Source: an uncultured Peptostreptococcus sp. (GTDB lineage Bacteria > Bacillota > Clostridia > Peptostreptococcales > Peptostreptococcaceae). From it: a stretch of 37,204 nucleotides of DNA. The stretch is taken from the NCBI GenBank assembly GCA_900759325.1, contig CAAEUW010000003.1, positions 1-37,204 on the forward strand, written 5' to 3'. The notes beneath the pieces were generated by a model, which made no database searches, was not told the DNA's origin, and saw only the letters and a program-made list of their open reading frames with translations. Below, in pieces: positions 7,570 through 15,826 of the stretch; the stretch's first letter is position 1, and each line of letters starts with the position of its first letter. Both the position numbers and the translations under genes were made by a program.

Positions 7570-8823
7570 ATGGCAAATGTATTTGAAATGGCACAGGCTC
7601 AGGTTAAGAATGCTTGTGACAAGTTAGGAATGGAACCACAGGTTTATGAACTATTAAAGGAACCAAGAAGAGTTATCGAAGTTAACATCCCAGTTAAGAT
7701 GGATGACGGTTCTATAAAGGTGTTCAAGGGATATAGATCTCAGCACTGTGATGCAGTTGGACCAACTAAGGGTGGTATCAGATTCCATCCAAACGTATCT
7801 CTAGAAGAAGTTAAGGCGCTTTCTATATGGATGACATTCAAGTGCTCAGTAACTGGTATTCCTTACGGTGGTGGTAAGGGTGGTATCATAGTTGACCCAT
7901 CTGAACTATCTGAAGGTGAATTAGAAAGATTATCTAGAGGATACATCGATGGTATCTATAAGTTAATCGGTGAAAAGGTTGACGTTCCAGCTCCAGACGT
8001 AAATACAAACGGTAAGATAATGTCTTGGATGGTTGACGAATATAACAAGCTAGTTGGTGTTTCTTCTATCGGTGTATTAACTGGTAAGCCAGTTGAATTC
8101 GGTGGATCTCTTGGTAGAAACGAAGCTACTGGATACGGTGTTGCTGTTACAGTAAGAGAAGCTGCTAAGAAGATGGGTATGGACATGACTCATGCTAAGA
8201 TAGCTGTTCAGGGATTCGGTAACGTTGGTGCTTACACAGTTAAGAACATCCAGAAGTTAGGCGGAACAGTTGTTGCTGTGGCTGAATGGGCTAAGGAAGT
8301 TGGACCATATGCTATATACAAGGAAGATGGACTAGACTTCCAGGCTATGTGGGATTACAGAGCTGAAAAGGGTAACCTAGTTGACTTCCCAGGTTCTAAG
8401 ATGATATCTATGGACGAATTCTGGTCTGCACAGGTAGACGTTGTAGTTCCAGCTGCTCTTGAAAACTCTATAGACGCTGCTGTAGCTGAAAAGATCCAGG
8501 CTAAGCTTGTTTGTGAAGCTGCTAATGGTCCTACTACTCCAGAAGGTGACGAAGTTCTTAACAGAAAGGGTATCATACTTACTCCAGACATCTTAACTAA
8601 TGCTGGTGGTGTTACAGTTTCTTACTTCGAATGGGTACAGAACCTATATGGATACTACTGGTCAGAAGCTGAAGTAGAAGCTAAGGAAGACGAAGCTATG
8701 GTTAAGGCTTTCGAAGCTCTATGGGCTATAAAGGAAGAATACGGAGTAACTGTGAGAGAAGCTGCTTACATGCATTCTGTAAAGAGAGTTGCTACTGCTA
8801 TGAAGCTTAGAGGATGGTACTAA
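7570..8823 (+). CDS. gluD: NAD-specific glutamate dehydrogenase
   Basis: Catalyses reversible oxidative deamination of glutamate to 2-oxoglutarate, a central step in amino-acid fermentation. The catalytic lysine is in PYGGGKGG (Lys103), GPTKGGIRFH is the substrate region, and GFGNVG at 215-220 is the Rossmann motif. The 417 residues closely resemble the Clostridioides/Peptostreptococcus enzyme, including the C-terminal EAAYMHSVKRVATAMKLRGWY stretch. TAAGGAGG precedes the ATG. Codon choice is strongly biased (GCT, GTT, GGT, GAA, AAG) compared with its neighbours, as expected of a very highly expressed gene. It has its own promoter, structured leader and terminator. Confidence 0.97.
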   Translation: MANVFEMAQAQVKNACDKLGMEPQVYELLKEPRRVIEVNIPVKMDDGSIKVFKGYRSQHCDAVGPTKGGIRFHPNVSLEEVKALSIWMTFKCSVTGIPYGGGKGGIIVDPSELSEGELERLSRGYIDGIYKLIGEKVDVPAPDVNTNGKIMSWMVDEYNKLVGVSSIGVLTGKPVEFGGSLGRNEATGYGVAVTVREAAKKMGMDMTHAKIAVQGFGNVGAYTVKNIQKLGGTVVAVAEWAKEVGPYAIYKEDGLDFQAMWDYRAEKGNLVDFPGSKMISMDEFWSAQVDVVVPAALENSIDAAVAEKIQAKLVCEAANGPTTPEGDEVLNRKGIILTPDILTNAGGVTVSYFEWVQNLYGYYWSEAEVEAKEDEAMVKAFEALWAIKEEYGVTVREAAYMHSVKRVATAMKLRGWY

Positions 8824-8920
8824 AATATAAATAATATTTAGTATATTGTAAATTTCTAAATACATATAAGGGCTAAAGGTATAGTCGTTAAACAGTATAT
8901 GAATTACAACTGAATAATCA

Positions 8921-8954
8921 AGAGTCACTGGTTTTACTGGTGACTCTTTTTTTT
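8921..8954 (+). terminator. intrinsic terminator after gluD
   Basis: AGAGTCAC (8921-8928) pairs with GTGACTCT (8940-8947), followed by a run of eight T. Confidence 0.9.
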
Positions 8955-8983
8955 ATCTCCAGGAAGATATAATCATCGTAGTG

Positions 8984-8992
8984 TGGTATAAT
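8984..8992 (+). promoter_or_regulatory. extended -10 promoter before the 9013 gene
   Basis: TG-G-TATAAT at 8984-8992 would start transcription only about 15 nt before the ATG at 9013, just ahead of the GGAGGGG ribosome binding site. Confidence 0.5.
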
Positions 8993-9012
8993 AAAACTGT
9001 GGAGGGGAAGCT

Positions 9013-9669
9013 ATGAAGAAGATAATAAAGATATTGATAGGGTTGACAGTTTTATTTGCCTTGTTGATGCTGACGGTAACCTATTTTTTAAAGCCTAGTG
9101 ACAGACTTAAAAATGATGATAGACTGTGGAATGTATCAGACAATGTTGATATAGACTCATATAATAGAGAGGTTTTGGGTAATATCAGTCTGGACAAGGG
9201 CAAGCTAGTATCTGAAATAAAAATTGATGATTATAATTTCAAGAAGCTACTTAAATATGCCTTGGCCCACAATGGGAATGCAGAAATGCAGGAGGCCAGC
9301 TACACTCTAAAGGGTAAGAGGATCCTGATAAAGTACCCTTTAAAGCTGGGTCTTTGGAATACTCAGGTAGATATAGGGGCCAGCCTGTCAAATACAAGTA
9401 AAGAGCTGGTTTTTATAGTAGAGGAGGCCAAGCTGGGCAAGATCAGCCTATCAAAAAATATGATAAATAAGGTTCTAGATAGACTAAAGAAAACAGGCTA
9501 TGGAAATATGAAAATAGAGGGCAATAGGATATATGTTCAGGTGAATGCGCCCAATATTAGCATAAGGAAGGCTAGTATAGACAAGGATATGATGAAGCTA
9601 CAGGTACTGGTTAAGGCCCAGGGAATAATAAATATAGAGAGAGAAATAATAGAGACACTGGTTCAATAG
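9013..9669 (+). CDS. membrane-anchored extracytoplasmic protein, YpmS/DUF2140-like
   Basis: The 218-residue product starts with a short basic stretch and a single hydrophobic helix (residues 4-27), so most of it should lie outside the membrane. There is no lipobox cysteine. The body has alternating beta-like segments, and the LGKISLSKNMINKVLDRL stretch recalls the YpmS/DUF2140 family, but this is a loose resemblance. GGAGGGG lies upstream of the ATG. It is monocistronic, between the gluD terminator and its own. The stop codon falls in the loop of its terminator. Function unknown. Confidence 0.75.
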   Translation: MKKIIKILIGLTVLFALLMLTVTYFLKPSDRLKNDDRLWNVSDNVDIDSYNREVLGNISLDKGKLVSEIKIDDYNFKKLLKYALAHNGNAEMQEASYTLKGKRILIKYPLKLGLWNTQVDIGASLSNTSKELVFIVEEAKLGKISLSKNMINKVLDRLKKTGYGNMKIEGNRIYVQVNAPNISIRKASIDKDMMKLQVLVKAQGIINIEREIIETLVQ

Positions 9670-9687
9670 AACCAATGTCTCTTTTTT
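9651..9687 (+). terminator. terminator overlapping the 3' end of the 9013 gene
   Basis: AGAGACACTGGTTC (9651-9664) pairs with GAACCAATGTCTCT (9669-9682), one mismatch, loop AATA, then a T-run. The left arm is coding sequence and the TAG stop (9667-9669) is in and next to the loop. From here to 9854 I see only AT-rich sequence with a partial inverted repeat (TTGAAG 9824-9829, CTTCAA 9848-9853). Confidence 0.92.
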
Positions 9688-9854
9688 AAGGCATATATAG
9701 TTATATAGCCACCTATTATATACGATATATTGATTTATTAAACAATATAATAAACTGCAATACAATAAATGATAATGAAAGCAAAAAATAATACTAGGAT
9801 TAAAAGATTGATAATAGTATTGATTGAAGTATTAGTGTGACTCACTTCTTCAAG

Positions 9855-9869
9855 AGATAAAAACTATCA
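9855..9869 (+). promoter_or_regulatory. candidate Fur box of the feo operon
   Basis: AGATAAAAACTATCA matches the 7-1-7 Fur consensus TGATAATNATTATCA at 11 of 14 defined positions and ends 7 nt before the -35 box. Iron-dependent repression is known for feo operons; the site itself is inferred. Confidence 0.5.
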
Positions 9870-9876
9870 TAACTTA

Positions 9877-9905
9877 TTGACATATGCTACTGAATGTTTT
9901 ATACT
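9877..9905 (+). promoter_or_regulatory. promoter of the feo operon
   Basis: A consensus TTGACA (9877-9882) and TATACT (9900-9905) are separated by 17 nt. The transcript would begin near 9912, leaving a leader of about 75 nt. Confidence 0.8.
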
Positions 9906-9986
9906 AGGATTTAGAAATAAAGGTTTTAAGTCTTTTTCATAAGCAATTCAACGCTTTTAATTACAGTTTGGGGAGGAGGAACTACT

Positions 9987-10205
9987 ATGAATTTGTCCAT
10001 AGCACCAATGGGAGTAGCACTGAAAATTTTAAAAATTAAAATCGAAGGAGATCAGAAAAAGCTATTAGCTAATATGGGGTTTGTTGTCGATGCCAATGTT
10101 ACTGTTGTAGCTGAAAATGCAGGTAACCTTATAATTAATATTAAGGATAGTAGGGTTGCAATTGGGCCAGATTTGGCTAAAAAGATAATGGTAAGTCCTG
10201 TATAA
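9987..10205 (+). CDS. feoA: FeoA-domain protein (first copy)
   Basis: This 72-residue protein has the SH3-like FeoA fold: the N-terminal APMG, the LANMGFVVDANVTVV segment and a beta strand NLIINIKDSRVAIGPDLAKKI. FeoA proteins bind the cytoplasmic face of FeoB and are needed for ferrous iron uptake. GGGGAGGAGG precedes the ATG. It is the first gene of the feo cluster, followed by a hairpin and a second feoA. It is the shorter and more divergent of the two copies. Confidence 0.88.
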   Translation: MNLSIAPMGVALKILKIKIEGDQKKLLANMGFVVDANVTVVAENAGNLIINIKDSRVAIGPDLAKKIMVSPV

Positions 10206-10221
10206 ATGTAGTTAAAAGCAT

Positions 10222-10257
10222 AATGAGCGATACGGTAGTACTGTATGGTTCATTTTT
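10222..10257 (+). terminator. attenuator-like hairpin between the two feoA genes
   Basis: AATGAGCGATACGG (10222-10235) pairs with CTGTATGGTTCATT (10241-10254) with one mismatch and two wobbles, 5-nt loop, then five T. The T-run is short, so partial termination is likely, setting the ratio of the first FeoA to the downstream genes. Confidence 0.6.
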
Positions 10258-10269
10258 ATGCTATATTGA

Positions 10270-10284
10270 CGATATATATTATCA
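10270..10284 (+). promoter_or_regulatory. second candidate Fur box, upstream of second feoA
   Basis: CGATATATATTATCA matches TGATAATNATTATCA at 11 of 14 defined positions. It overlaps promoter-like TTGACG (10266-10271) and TATATT, although no pair with ideal spacing is visible. AT-rich context raises the chance of coincidence. Confidence 0.4.
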
Positions 10285-10320
10285 ATATCAATGAAAGAAT
10301 ATAAAGGTAGGAGGAGTATT

Positions 10321-10554
10321 ATGACAACGCTAAGAGAAGCAACAGTAGGTAGTAGCTATGTGATCAAGAAGATACATGGCACAGGTCCTTTAAAGAGAAG
10401 GATTATGGATATGGGGTTATCTAAAAATACCGAAATTTATGTTAGGAAGGTAGCGCCACTTGGAGATCCAGTTCAGATCAGAGTAAGAGGATATGAACTA
10501 TCATTAAGAAGAGAAGATGCAGAATGTGTCGAAGTCGAAGAAATCGAAAAATAA
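10321..10554 (+). CDS. feoA: FeoA-domain protein (second copy)
   Basis: The 77-residue product has the classic FeoA pattern: GTGPLKRRIMDMGLSKNTEIYVRKVAPLGDPVQIRVRGYELSLRREDA is the recognisable stretch, here cited by its key elements RRIMDMG and VRGYELSLR. I start it at 10321, where AGGAGG is 8 nt upstream, rather than at 10291. It lies 27 nt before feoB and is likely the main FeoB partner. Two feoA genes upstream of one feoB are common in Clostridia. Confidence 0.93.
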   Translation: MTTLREATVGSSYVIKKIHGTGPLKRRIMDMGLSKNTEIYVRKVAPLGDPVQIRVRGYELSLRREDAECVEVEEIEK

Positions 10555-10581
10555 TATTTTAAGAATGGAAAGGGGAATGAA

Positions 10582-12732
10582 ATGAGCATAACAATTGCCT
10601 TAGCGGGAAATCCCAATTGTGGTAAATCAACTTTATTCAATGCCTTGACCGGATCTAATCAGTATGTTGGTAACTGGCCAGGTGTAACGGTTGAAAAAAA
10701 GGGTGGTGTATATAAGAAGGACAAGGAAGTTAATATAACTGACTTGCCAGGTATCTATTCTTTATCACCATATACTTTAGAGGAAGTAGTAAGTAGAGAG
10801 TACTTAATTAATGAAAAGCCAGATGTAATCGTTGATGTTATGGATGCATCTAATATAGAGAGAAATCTTTATTTGGCAACTCAGCTATCAGAAATAGGTA
10901 TACCAATGGTCTTGGCCCTAAACATGATGGATGTAGTTGAAAAGAATGGTGACAAGATTGACACTGACAAGCTAAGCCAAGAGTTTGGTTATCCTGTTGT
11001 TGAAATATCTGCCCTTAGAGGTAAGAATATAGACAAGGTAGTCGAGGCTGCTAAGCAGGTTGCTGGTAGAAAGCACAAAGAAGTTAATGTCTATGATGAA
11101 AAGCTTGAAAAGGTCCTATCAGACATAGAGGCTAGTGCAGGATGTCTAGCAAATTCTGAATACAAGAGATGGTATGCTGTTAAGCTATTTGAAAAGGATA
11201 CAAAGGCTACAGAAAAATTGGAATTATCTTCTGTTGAAAGAAATAATATCGACGAAATTATAGCAAAGGCTGAGGAAGACTTTGATGATGATGGTGAAGG
11301 TATCATAACAGATGCACGTTATACATATATAACAGATGTAGTTGCAAGAACAGTAAGCAAGGGAAGAGCTGGTCTTACTACAAGTGATAAGATAGACAAG
11401 TATGTAACTAGTAGACTATTGGCTATACCAATCTTTGCTGCCATGATGTTCTTGATATACTATGTGGCAGTAACTGTTGTTGGTGGTCCAATTACAGATT
11501 GGGTAAATGATGTATTCTTCGGTCAAATAGTTAGTGGTCATGTAGGTAATATGCTAGAGAGTGCAGGAGTGGCACCTTGGGTAAATAGCCTAGTTGTTGA
11601 TGGTATCATAGGCGGTGTTGGTGGAGTACTTGGATTCCTGCCAATAATCTCAACACTTTACCTATTTATGGCTATCCTAGAGGATATAGGCTACATGTCA
11701 AGAATAGCATTTATACTTGATAGGATTTTCCGTAAGTTTGGTCTATCTGGTAAGTCTTTCATACCTATCCTTATAGGTACAGGTTGTTCAGTACCAGGTA
11801 TCATGGCGACTAGAACAATAGAAAATGACAATGATAGAAGGATGACTATAATGGTTGCATCTTTCATGCCATGCGGTGCTAAGACAGACATAATTGCCCT
11901 ATTTGCAGCCTCAATATTTGCAGGCAGCAAGGGCTGGTGGTTCGCACCAGTTTGCTACTTCTCAGGTATATTAGCCGTTATAATCTCAGGCTTGATGTTA
12001 AAGAAGACTAAGCAGTTCGCAGGAGATCCAGCACCATTCGTAATGGAGCTACCAGAATACCATATGCCTCTTGCTTCAAATGTTCTAAGAACACTATGGG
12101 ATAGGGTTAAGGCCTTCATAGTAAAGGCTGGTACTGTAATCCTAGTTGCAACAGTAGTAATCTGGTTCTTAAAGAATATATCTACTAGCTTTGAATTTGT
12201 TGCGTTCTCTGACAATAGTCATTCACTCCTTGAAGCTATAGGTAGAACTATAGCACCAATCTTTAGCCCTCTAGGCTTTGGTAACTGGGCAGCTACAGTT
12301 GCAACAGTTTCAGGTCTAATAGCCAAGGAAGTAGTAGTAGGTACATTGGGTGTTGTTGCTGGTGTAGGTGAAGTTGGCGCTGATAATGCAGGAGTAATAA
12401 GCTATGCAGCTACTTTATTTACAAGTGTATCTGCCCTAAGCTTCATGCTATTCAACCAGCTATGCATACCTTGTTTCGCAGCAGTTGGTGCTCTAAGGGA
12501 AGAAATGAACAGTGCTAAGTGGACTTGGTTCGCTGTATCCTACCAGTTGTGCTTTGCATATGCAATAGCCCTAATGGTATATCAGTTTGGTAAGGTACTA
12601 GTAATGGGTGCAGCTCCAACAGTATGGACAGGTGTAGCAGTAGTGATTTTAGTTGCTATGATCTATGCAATGTTTAGAAAACCTAAGTTTGATAAGGTTG
12701 AAGCTAAGAGAGCCGTACCAGAAAATAACTAG
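10582..12732 (+). CDS. feoB: ferrous iron transport protein B
   Basis: FeoB is the Fe2+ transporter of the inner membrane with a cytoplasmic G domain. G1 is GNPNCGKST (residues 9-17), G3 is DLPG and G4 is NMMD, followed by the helical regulatory region. The membrane part holds the two Gate motifs, recognisable from CSVPGIMATRTIEN and LCIPCFAAVGALREE, with the conserved cysteines. The length of 716 residues is typical. It sits in feoA-feoA-feoB-Cys-rich protein, under one promoter with Fur-like boxes. Confidence 0.97.
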   Translation: MSITIALAGNPNCGKSTLFNALTGSNQYVGNWPGVTVEKKGGVYKKDKEVNITDLPGIYSLSPYTLEEVVSREYLINEKPDVIVDVMDASNIERNLYLATQLSEIGIPMVLALNMMDVVEKNGDKIDTDKLSQEFGYPVVEISALRGKNIDKVVEAAKQVAGRKHKEVNVYDEKLEKVLSDIEASAGCLANSEYKRWYAVKLFEKDTKATEKLELSSVERNNIDEIIAKAEEDFDDDGEGIITDARYTYITDVVARTVSKGRAGLTTSDKIDKYVTSRLLAIPIFAAMMFLIYYVAVTVVGGPITDWVNDVFFGQIVSGHVGNMLESAGVAPWVNSLVVDGIIGGVGGVLGFLPIISTLYLFMAILEDIGYMSRIAFILDRIFRKFGLSGKSFIPILIGTGCSVPGIMATRTIENDNDRRMTIMVASFMPCGAKTDIIALFAASIFAGSKGWWFAPVCYFSGILAVIISGLMLKKTKQFAGDPAPFVMELPEYHMPLASNVLRTLWDRVKAFIVKAGTVILVATVVIWFLKNISTSFEFVAFSDNSHSLLEAIGRTIAPIFSPLGFGNWAATVATVSGLIAKEVVVGTLGVVAGVGEVGADNAGVISYAATLFTSVSALSFMLFNQLCIPCFAAVGALREEMNSAKWTWFAVSYQLCFAYAIALMVYQFGKVLVMGAAPTVWTGVAVVILVAMIYAMFRKPKFDKVEAKRAVPENN

Positions 12733-12762
12733 TAAGGTATTTTTTTGAAAGGAAGTGTAGAC

Positions 12763-12933
12763 ATGGGAAATACTTCAATGGTGTCAACACTAATAGTATT
12801 GGCAGTAATAGCGGTAGCAGTTGGTTTTGCTATCAAGAGAATGAGGAAGAAGGGAGCTTGTGGCTGTGGTCATGAAGATGGCTGTGGAGGTTGCTGTAGT
12901 AGCTCTTGTGGTCCTAAGGACAAGGAAAATTAA
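12763..12933 (+). CDS. FeoB-associated Cys-rich membrane protein
   Basis: A 56-residue protein with one membrane helix (residues 7-24), a basic stop-transfer segment KRMRKKG and a Cys-rich tail with cysteines at 33, 35, 41, 44, 45 and 49. Such proteins regularly follow feoB in Firmicutes and may chelate or pass on Fe2+, but the mechanism is unproven. I start it at the ATG at 12763, 7 nt after GGAAG; the TTG at 12745 overlaps the ribosome binding region and is unlikely. Confidence 0.88.
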   Translation: MGNTSMVSTLIVLAVIAVAVGFAIKRMRKKGACGCGHEDGCGGCCSSSCGPKDKEN

Positions 12934-12940
12934 ATTGTCA

Positions 12941-12966
12941 ATATAAGGGGTCTAGGACCCACTTAT
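12941..12966 (+). other. hairpin after the feo operon
   Basis: ATAAG and GGGTC pair with GACCC and CTTAT around TAG, with small mismatches. No T-run follows; it precedes the stronger terminator at 12974. Confidence 0.4.
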
Positions 12967-12973
12967 AAAAATG

Positions 12974-13022
12974 GAAAAGATAGTGCAAGGGGTTATCCTC
13001 TAGCACTATCTTTTCTATTTTT
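12974..13022. terminator. bidirectional terminator between convergent genes
   Basis: GAAAAGATAGTGC (12974-12986) pairs with GCACTATCTTTTC (13003-13015); an inner AGGGG/CCTCT extends it. On the plus strand a T-run follows; on the minus strand CCATTTTTAT follows, so it can serve both the feo operon and the minus-strand PH-domain operon. Confidence 0.85.
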
Positions 13023-13058
13023 TGCACCGATTTCTATTTACCTCTAACTGATTGCATT

Positions 13059-14516
13059 CTATTTGCTACTAGCGATTTCACCATTCATATAATAGTCGAA
13101 TAGCTTGTCAAATATTCCTATAGGATAGGGACCAGTTTCCTCTACAGTTTTGCCGATCTGAGGGTCCTTCTTATAGATAGTAAGAGAGTAGACACCTAAT
13201 TTTTTGTAGATTGGATTTTGACCTATATTAATCATTTCTATCTGGCTGATAGGTATAAGGATGGTCTTTGTTGATAAGATGCCCTTCTTTATAATCAGGT
13301 CAGTTTCTGTCAGTAACATCCTTCCACCGAATATCATATATAGGCTTGCAAGTATGGCTAGTGGCAGGCCTAGGAGACCAGTCCAATATTTTCCTAAGGG
13401 TAGGCCAACTAAGACGGCTACAAGAACGAAAATAAGGCTAAAAAGAGGAAGATAGTACTTTATTAGGAAGGTAGGCTTTCTTATAAAGTCACCTCCTAGC
13501 TGGTCCAGGCTAAATTCTGGTATAATCCTGTCCATGAAATCTCCCACGGACTCGTCCTTCATATAAAGTGAAAGGAGCCTGCTCTCGTTCTCTTCATTAC
13601 CATAGCCTATAGCATCAAGTGTTAGGTACCTATAACCCAAAATACTTCCGATAAAGGACTTTTGGTAACCAACAGAGCTTATATTTTCTATTGGTATAGT
13701 AAAGTCCCTTGCCTTAAATAGGCCATAGTTAATGTGGATATGGTCTGGGTACCTCTTAACAGTGAAGTCATAAAGTCCATCCATCTTGCTCAAGAAACCC
13801 TTGATTATACCTATATTAATTAGGGCGAAGATGGCAACGACCTTGCTAATAAGGGCCACTATAGCACCTATAAATAGGACAATATGGAATAGATTAATAT
13901 CCATGAAAAAGTGGCCTATTGCCTGACTAGACCTAAACCTATAGCTAGAAAGATCTTGACTAGGAACCTTATCGTCAACCTCTATATCGCTTCTATCAGT
14001 CTTACTGGCCATGACCCAATCTTTTATTATTTGAGCATTCTTCCTAGACAGGTACATCTTGTAGTCCAAGTCATTGGCTGTGGCAGAAGAATTTATATCT
14101 ATGGTCAAAACACAAAGACCTAATACACCATATACAATCCCAGTCCTGATGTTTACATTTGCTATATTGGTAAAGTTGACCTCCTTGTGGACCTTGCTAA
14201 ATAATCCCTGCCTAGTATAAAAAATTGAATGATCACCTAGGTTGATATAGGAATTTTTCCACTCAAAAAAGGTCTTTACCAGTGAAGCTACCAGTATGAC
14301 TACTAGGCCTAGAAATATTAGGGAGGGTATCTTTTGGTCAAAAATATAGGCCAAAAAATCTCCCTTAATATGACCAGATAGACCAGTCCAAAGGTCCTTG
14401 GGTCTAAGGTCTCCCTCAACCAATCTTTCTAATGTTGAAAATACAATCCAGGCTATAAAGGCGATAATGACCAAGAAGGGCCTTGCTATCATTATGGGAT
14501 GATTTCTAAATTTCAT
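13059..14516 (-). CDS. bacterial PH-domain membrane protein (YdbT-like)
   Basis: The 485-residue protein has several hydrophobic segments in pairs alternating with PH-like blocks of the DUF304/bPH2 type, for example FYTRQGLFSKVHKEVNFTN with VYGVLGLCVLTID, and later IKKGILSTKTILIPISQIE. Bacillus YdbT has the same multi-domain layout; ydbS-ydbT have been linked to resistance to some peptides there, but a role here is only inferred. It starts 2 nt after the end of its partner at 14519-15004 and is the last gene of a three-gene minus-strand operon. Confidence 0.82.
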   Translation of the reverse strand: MKFRNHPIMIARPFLVIIAFIAWIVFSTLERLVEGDLRPKDLWTGLSGHIKGDFLAYIFDQKIPSLIFLGLVVILVASLVKTFFEWKNSYINLGDHSIFYTRQGLFSKVHKEVNFTNIANVNIRTGIVYGVLGLCVLTIDINSSATANDLDYKMYLSRKNAQIIKDWVMASKTDRSDIEVDDKVPSQDLSSYRFRSSQAIGHFFMDINLFHIVLFIGAIVALISKVVAIFALINIGIIKGFLSKMDGLYDFTVKRYPDHIHINYGLFKARDFTIPIENISSVGYQKSFIGSILGYRYLTLDAIGYGNEENESRLLSLYMKDESVGDFMDRIIPEFSLDQLGGDFIRKPTFLIKYYLPLFSLIFVLVAVLVGLPLGKYWTGLLGLPLAILASLYMIFGGRMLLTETDLIIKKGILSTKTILIPISQIEMINIGQNPIYKKLGVYSLTIYKKDPQIGKTVEETGPYPIGIFDKLFDYYMNGEIASSK

Positions 14517-14518
14517 GT

Positions 14519-15004
14519 CTAAACCACCCTTTCATTAATTTTATTCTTTAAGTTATCCACTAGCATCTCTGCCTGGTCTAGGGGAATGAAGTCTATGCTT
14601 GCAACACCACCCCCAGTAGTAATACTGATATTGGCCAGCTTAAAGAATTTGTTAATAGGTCCCATGCTGATATCTACCTGCTGCATCCTGCGTATAGGTA
14701 TTACTGTGTGCTCTATAAAAAATATTCCCTTAATAATATCGATACTCTCATCATTAATCCTATACTGGTGCCTCTTGTAACCAAGGCTTGGTTCTAGGAC
14801 CAGGAGGAGGATTATATTGGCTATAACCAGGCCTCCAATGCACTTATACCAGAAAAATACCGGTTTTGGTATCGGGAAGATATGGAGGATCTTCCAAACT
14901 GATATTAGGATGGCAAGGGCTATAGCGAGACTCAACAAATTTCCTATTATCATGCTGTAGCGAGCCTTTGCTGACAGGCTGTTATAGTCACTTCTATTTA
15001 TCAT
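14519..15004 (-). CDS. bacterial PH-domain membrane protein (YdbS-like)
   Basis: A 161-residue protein with two N-terminal membrane helices (about residues 18-40 and 48-70) followed by a single bPH2 domain: YRINDESIDIIKGIFFIEHT and IPIRRMQQVDISMGPINKFF are the typical strands. GGAGAG precedes the ATG. It pairs with the larger YdbT-like protein immediately downstream and follows the TRIC-like gene by 14 nt, so the three are probably cotranscribed. Confidence 0.83.
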   Translation of the reverse strand: MINRSDYNSLSAKARYSMIIGNLLSLAIALAILISVWKILHIFPIPKPVFFWYKCIGGLVIANIILLLVLEPSLGYKRHQYRINDESIDIIKGIFFIEHTVIPIRRMQQVDISMGPINKFFKLANISITTGGGVASIDFIPLDQAEMLVDNLKNKINERVV

Positions 15005-15018
15005 AAAAACTCTCCTTA

Positions 15019-15666
15019 TTATTTAAAATTATTACCCCTAATTATTGGCAGGTCTAGCTTGAAGCGGGCGGCCAAAAACCTTATAAGAAATACGACTGAT
15101 GTACCTGCTAGCATGGCTATATTCTCACCACTTATATCCCAAAGGTAGATGCACACTATTGCACCTAGGATAGAAGCCGAGGCATAGATATGCTTGACGA
15201 AGATATAGGGCTTGTCACCTGCCATAATATCTCTTACTAGACCACCCCCTACACCTGTTACTACCCCAACCAATATTAGGAGGAAGAAACCAGGTGAATT
15301 CAAGCGATGGTAGGCTGCATTTATACCCACGACTGTAAAAAGTCCTAGGCCTATAGAGTCTGATACCAATAAAAGATTGTTGTAGACTAGCTTGAAGCTA
15401 TATTTAATAGGCCTATCACGGTATATATAGGCTATCAAGAAGACCAAAAGCGATGTCGCTATGGAAATCTTAGCGTAGATGGTATGCTGGACACTAGAGG
15501 GCGGTATGGCACCAATTATGACGTCCCTGATGACACCGCCACCTATAGAGGTAGTTAGACCTAATACTATGACCCCAAGTAGGTCCATTTGCTTTTTTAT
15601 TGCCAGAGCCGAACCTGATACGGCAAAGGCTATAGTTCCAAGTATTTCAATTGCAAAAATTAACAA
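15019..15666 (-). CDS. TRIC-family (UPF0126/YadS-like) membrane protein
   Basis: The 215-residue protein has seven hydrophobic segments and an internal duplication marked by GGGVIRDVIIG and GGGLVRDIMAG. Bacterial TRIC homologues are trimeric cation channels; some UPF0126 members have been linked to glycine uptake. The start is a TTG with GGGGGA 7 nt upstream, giving the family-typical N-terminus IEILGTIAFAVSGSALA; a later ATG would cut off the first helix. It is first in the operon with the two PH-domain genes. Confidence 0.85.
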   Translation of the reverse strand: MLIFAIEILGTIAFAVSGSALAIKKQMDLLGVIVLGLTTSIGGGVIRDVIIGAIPPSSVQHTIYAKISIATSLLVFLIAYIYRDRPIKYSFKLVYNNLLLVSDSIGLGLFTVVGINAAYHRLNSPGFFLLILVGVVTGVGGGLVRDIMAGDKPYIFVKHIYASASILGAIVCIYLWDISGENIAMLAGTSVVFLIRFLAARFKLDLPIIRGNNFK

Positions 15667-15717
15667 GTTATTTCCCCCTATACTTATCTTAAAAAATTTA
15701 AAAGTTTATTATATATT

Positions 15718-15782
15718 ATAAGGCCTTGTCCTAGCTAGATATCCAAATATAAAGATACTTATTAGCTGACGCAAGGCCCTTA
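15718..15782 (-). terminator. possible terminator of the AEC transporter gene
   Basis: Read on the minus strand, ATAAGGGCCTTG pairs with CAAGGCCTTAT with a one-base bulge, around a 40-nt partly paired loop. The following sequence is TA-rich rather than a clean T-run. The TATAAT-like sequence in the distal arm could also be part of the promoter of the downstream TRIC operon. Confidence 0.45.
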
Positions 15783-15826
15783 TTTACTATATTTATAGAC
15801 TAATTATTGTATGACCAAAAGTCCTA

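Noticed and set aside
9770..9784. Third Fur-like motif TGATAATGAAAGCAA
   Set aside because: Only the left half matches the consensus (9 of 14), far from the promoter, in AT-rich sequence.
12745..12762. TTG start for the FeoB-associated Cys-rich protein
   Set aside because: It would lie on top of the ribosome binding site that serves the ATG at 12763.
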